A stretch of DNA of 64,000 nucleotides. Origin: Oxyruncus cristatus. Taxonomy: Eukaryota > Chordata > Aves > Passeriformes > Cotingidae. The stretch spans positions 1 through 64,000 of the forward strand of contig VXAY01006978.1 in the NCBI GenBank assembly GCA_013399855.1, given 5' to 3'. The translations under genes were made by a program, and so were the position numbers. Below, one piece after another: positions 62,073-64,000 of the stretch (position 1 is its first letter; the number at the start of each line of letters is the position of its first letter). Below the pieces are notes generated by a model. The model had not been told where the DNA came from. It saw only the letters and a list, made by a program, of their open reading frames with translations, and searched no databases.

Positions 62073-64000
62073 AGGGCACATAAACAGCATTCCTCTCTGA
62101 AAGGGAAGGGCACTGGCACAGAGAAAGACAGAAAAAAGGTGGCTGTAATTTTTATAACAGCTGGCCTGACCTTGTCAATGTATTTGCACTGCAGCAACAA
62201 TAAAAAGCTCTGGTTTGGGATTAGGATTGGAGTAGGCCAAGTGCTGGACTAACAGCGATCCCAGACACACCATCCCCACAGCAACAATTTCATAACCAAA
62301 GCATAAGGTGAAGCAGAGACAACAGATGGATAAAACAAAAGGTTAAAGATGCACACCACGACAGTGAAATGATGATGATCAGTGCCACAGTCTGCACCTA
62401 GAGCATGCAAATCCATGGCTGTTATTCAGGATGCTGTAAATACCTCACCAGAGACAAGTGGGAGGAAAGGACCCGAGTGTGAATCTCTAATTGTGGCAGG
62501 AGCTGTACAGAGCAGCTGAGAAAAAAGTGGAGAATTGCTTTAAGAAAAATTGAGCCTTGAGGACAATGATATATAACTAAAGACATAGGAGGTGGCAAAA
62601 GGGAGACAATAGCAGCACATGGGTAGTAGGAGAACCCCTTAAAGATGAATAGCTGGTATTTTGTGACCCCATTTTCCTCTGCTGTCAGTGTGTCTTGTTC
62701 CAGGCACACCAGCCCCTGCTATCTGATGTCTTTCATGCAGGAGTTTTTCAGTGGAAAATGCACCCTTCTTTCCATATTCAGGAGAAAGTTATCTCTAATA
62801 ATAGAAAAGAAAACCTAACTGCTCTAGTATATTGGTCGTCATTCTTTGAGACTCACATAACACCTGACTAAAAATCCATCTAATAGCGGTGTATTTTAGT
62901 CCAAAGGAGACTATAGTGCCATATAATCAGTGTAACTGTGCTTAGAACTCAGTCTGTCAATATGGGCTTTCAGAAAAGTGTTTCCAAGGGCTGCTTTCAG
63001 CCTGAAGGCTTTGGCACTTAACACATAGATGCTTTTCTGTAGAATTTTTCCAATTGTAGCTCCACAAAGCAGCCTTCAGATGTACAAAGCACAAGATCAT
63101 CCACATGGATCTGTGGGGAGCTGATTCCAGCTTACCTTTTGCAGGGGACTGCAGTTATGACCGGGGGGGGAGGGGGGGAATCCACATTTTACTGTTTTTA
63201 AATATTTTAAATAAATGGCATCATCTTTACCTATAATAGCCATTCTTTTATCCTGCACACATCAAAATGTCACAAATAAAGCAGAAAACAGAACCACCCA
63301 GCAAGTGAATCATGCTGGGTACCCTTTGGGGCCAGTTTGGAAGAAGGTGGTTTCCATGTCTCACATATCTCACCTTCTGATATGTGTTTACAGGGGACTT
63401 GGAACTGCCTTTGCTCAATCAACACCTCATCCCCTGCGTGTTTCTCGAACACCCTTCTGCATTTATAACAAATGGGATGACATCTGATGTCTTCAGAGGT
63501 CCAGTTTTCTGCACATTCCAGAAAAGCAGGTACCCCTGTATGGGTAACTTCTCACAAACCCTGGGGGGGTGAAACATGTGTGGTGTGGTGAAAGGTAGGA
63601 AAACCATACTGGCATCCACAGATACCTGCAGCCTCTCCAGCAGCACGTCATTAAGAGCACAAAGCACATCCCAGAGCACAACTGCTCCATCAACACCTGG
63701 ATGATGGCAGAGCAAACACTCTTTCCTTCCTTAAAAATCCACCAGTTCTTTTCAGGTGTGATTCCACCGAAGTGTGCATTCCTAAGTTAGGTTTGATTAT
63801 CCTACATCACACTTCTGAAATGTCTGGTTTGGGGATTTTTAAGGCATGTACTGCGTGATTAACTTTATCAAAACAGAAATCCACTGTTGTAGGAAGCACC
63901 TTCCCTTGTATCTTCTATTCACCTAATGAATTGTGAATAAGGGGTGGATTTCATAATCAAGGGTGGCTTCAATTTCTTCAGAACACCTACTACAAACGAA
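62073..64000. other. Unique noncoding DNA to window end
   Basis: No gene or known transposon is recognised. An exact octamer ATGCAAAT is at 62405-62412, and a G-rich run is at 63163-63178. Open frames are under 100 codons. Confidence 0.6.
63163..63178 (+). repeat. G-run (G8-A-G7), potential G-quadruplex
   Basis: Fifteen G in 16 bases, interrupted by one A. Enough G3 tracts are present for an intramolecular quadruplex with very short loops. Runs like this are also frequent sequencing or assembly error sites. Confidence 0.7.

Noticed and set aside
1..64000. CRISPR array, phage, operon or toxin-antitoxin system
   Set aside because: No regularly spaced identical repeats with unique spacers, no compact coding organisation and no ribosome-binding context. 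The DNA is clearly vertebrate nuclear.
1..64000. Endogenous retrovirus or other viral insertion
   Set aside because: No LTR pair, primer-binding site, or gag, pol or env-like frame was recognised. The only reverse-transcriptase-type remnant is the CR1 LINE.

Overview
This window looks like vertebrate nuclear DNA, most probably from a bird and perhaps a songbird. The main evidence is seven fragments of the CR1 LINE retrotransposon: two on the plus strand (7232-7556, 11497-11712) and five on the minus strand (28021-28490, 36168-36282, 48605-48671, 49319-49680, 61859-62072). Their wording matches the avian CR1 3' end as I remember it, with the 'gcccagagaag', 'ggagcaacctgg' and 'gatgatctttaaggtcc' blocks. 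The rest is CpG-poor, fairly AT-rich single-copy DNA with vertebrate-style microsatellites: a long TAGA tract, a (CA)17 tract and several poly(A) runs. Nothing suggests a bacterial, plasmid or viral origin.

I could not recognise any host protein-coding gene, rRNA, tRNA or small RNA gene. The longest open frames are under 200 codons, are scattered over both strands, often lack an ATG, and match no protein family I know. The only coding material I can identify is the C-terminal remnant of the CR1 ORF2 reverse-transcriptase protein at 28021-28490. The window is therefore best read as intergenic (gene-desert) or large-intron sequence.

Layout: 1-7.2 kb is AT-rich unique DNA with small tandem duplications and a kappaB/octamer motif pair. 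A CR1 copy lies at 7.2-7.6 kb, a CTCF-like motif at 9.07 kb and a three-copy ~60-bp minisatellite at 9.98-10.16 kb. A second CR1 copy lies at 11.5 kb. From 11.7 to 26.9 kb the DNA is unique, with a very dense CpG cluster at 16.4 kb. A compound GGTA/TAGA microsatellite is at 26.9-27.03 kb, a short CpG cluster at 27.5 kb, the largest CR1 piece at 28.0-28.5 kb and a (CA)17 tract at 29.0 kb. Unique AT-rich DNA continues to 36 kb. A CR1 scrap and a 188-bp A/C-only-like tract lie at 36.2-37.0 kb. A short hairpin sequence lies at 47.5 kb, an A/C-rich tract abuts a CR1 tail at 48.5-48.7 kb, and another CR1 copy lies at 49.3-49.7 kb. The last 14 kb is unique DNA containing a perfect 15-bp-arm palindrome at 60.95 kb, a CR1 copy at 61.9 kb and a G-run at 63.17 kb.

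I found no convincing undescribed biological system. The observations most worth checking are the CpG cluster, the minisatellite, the palindromes, the 3'-less CR1 copy and a few candidate regulatory elements. All family assignments rest on recalled consensus sequences; no alignment or search was run.
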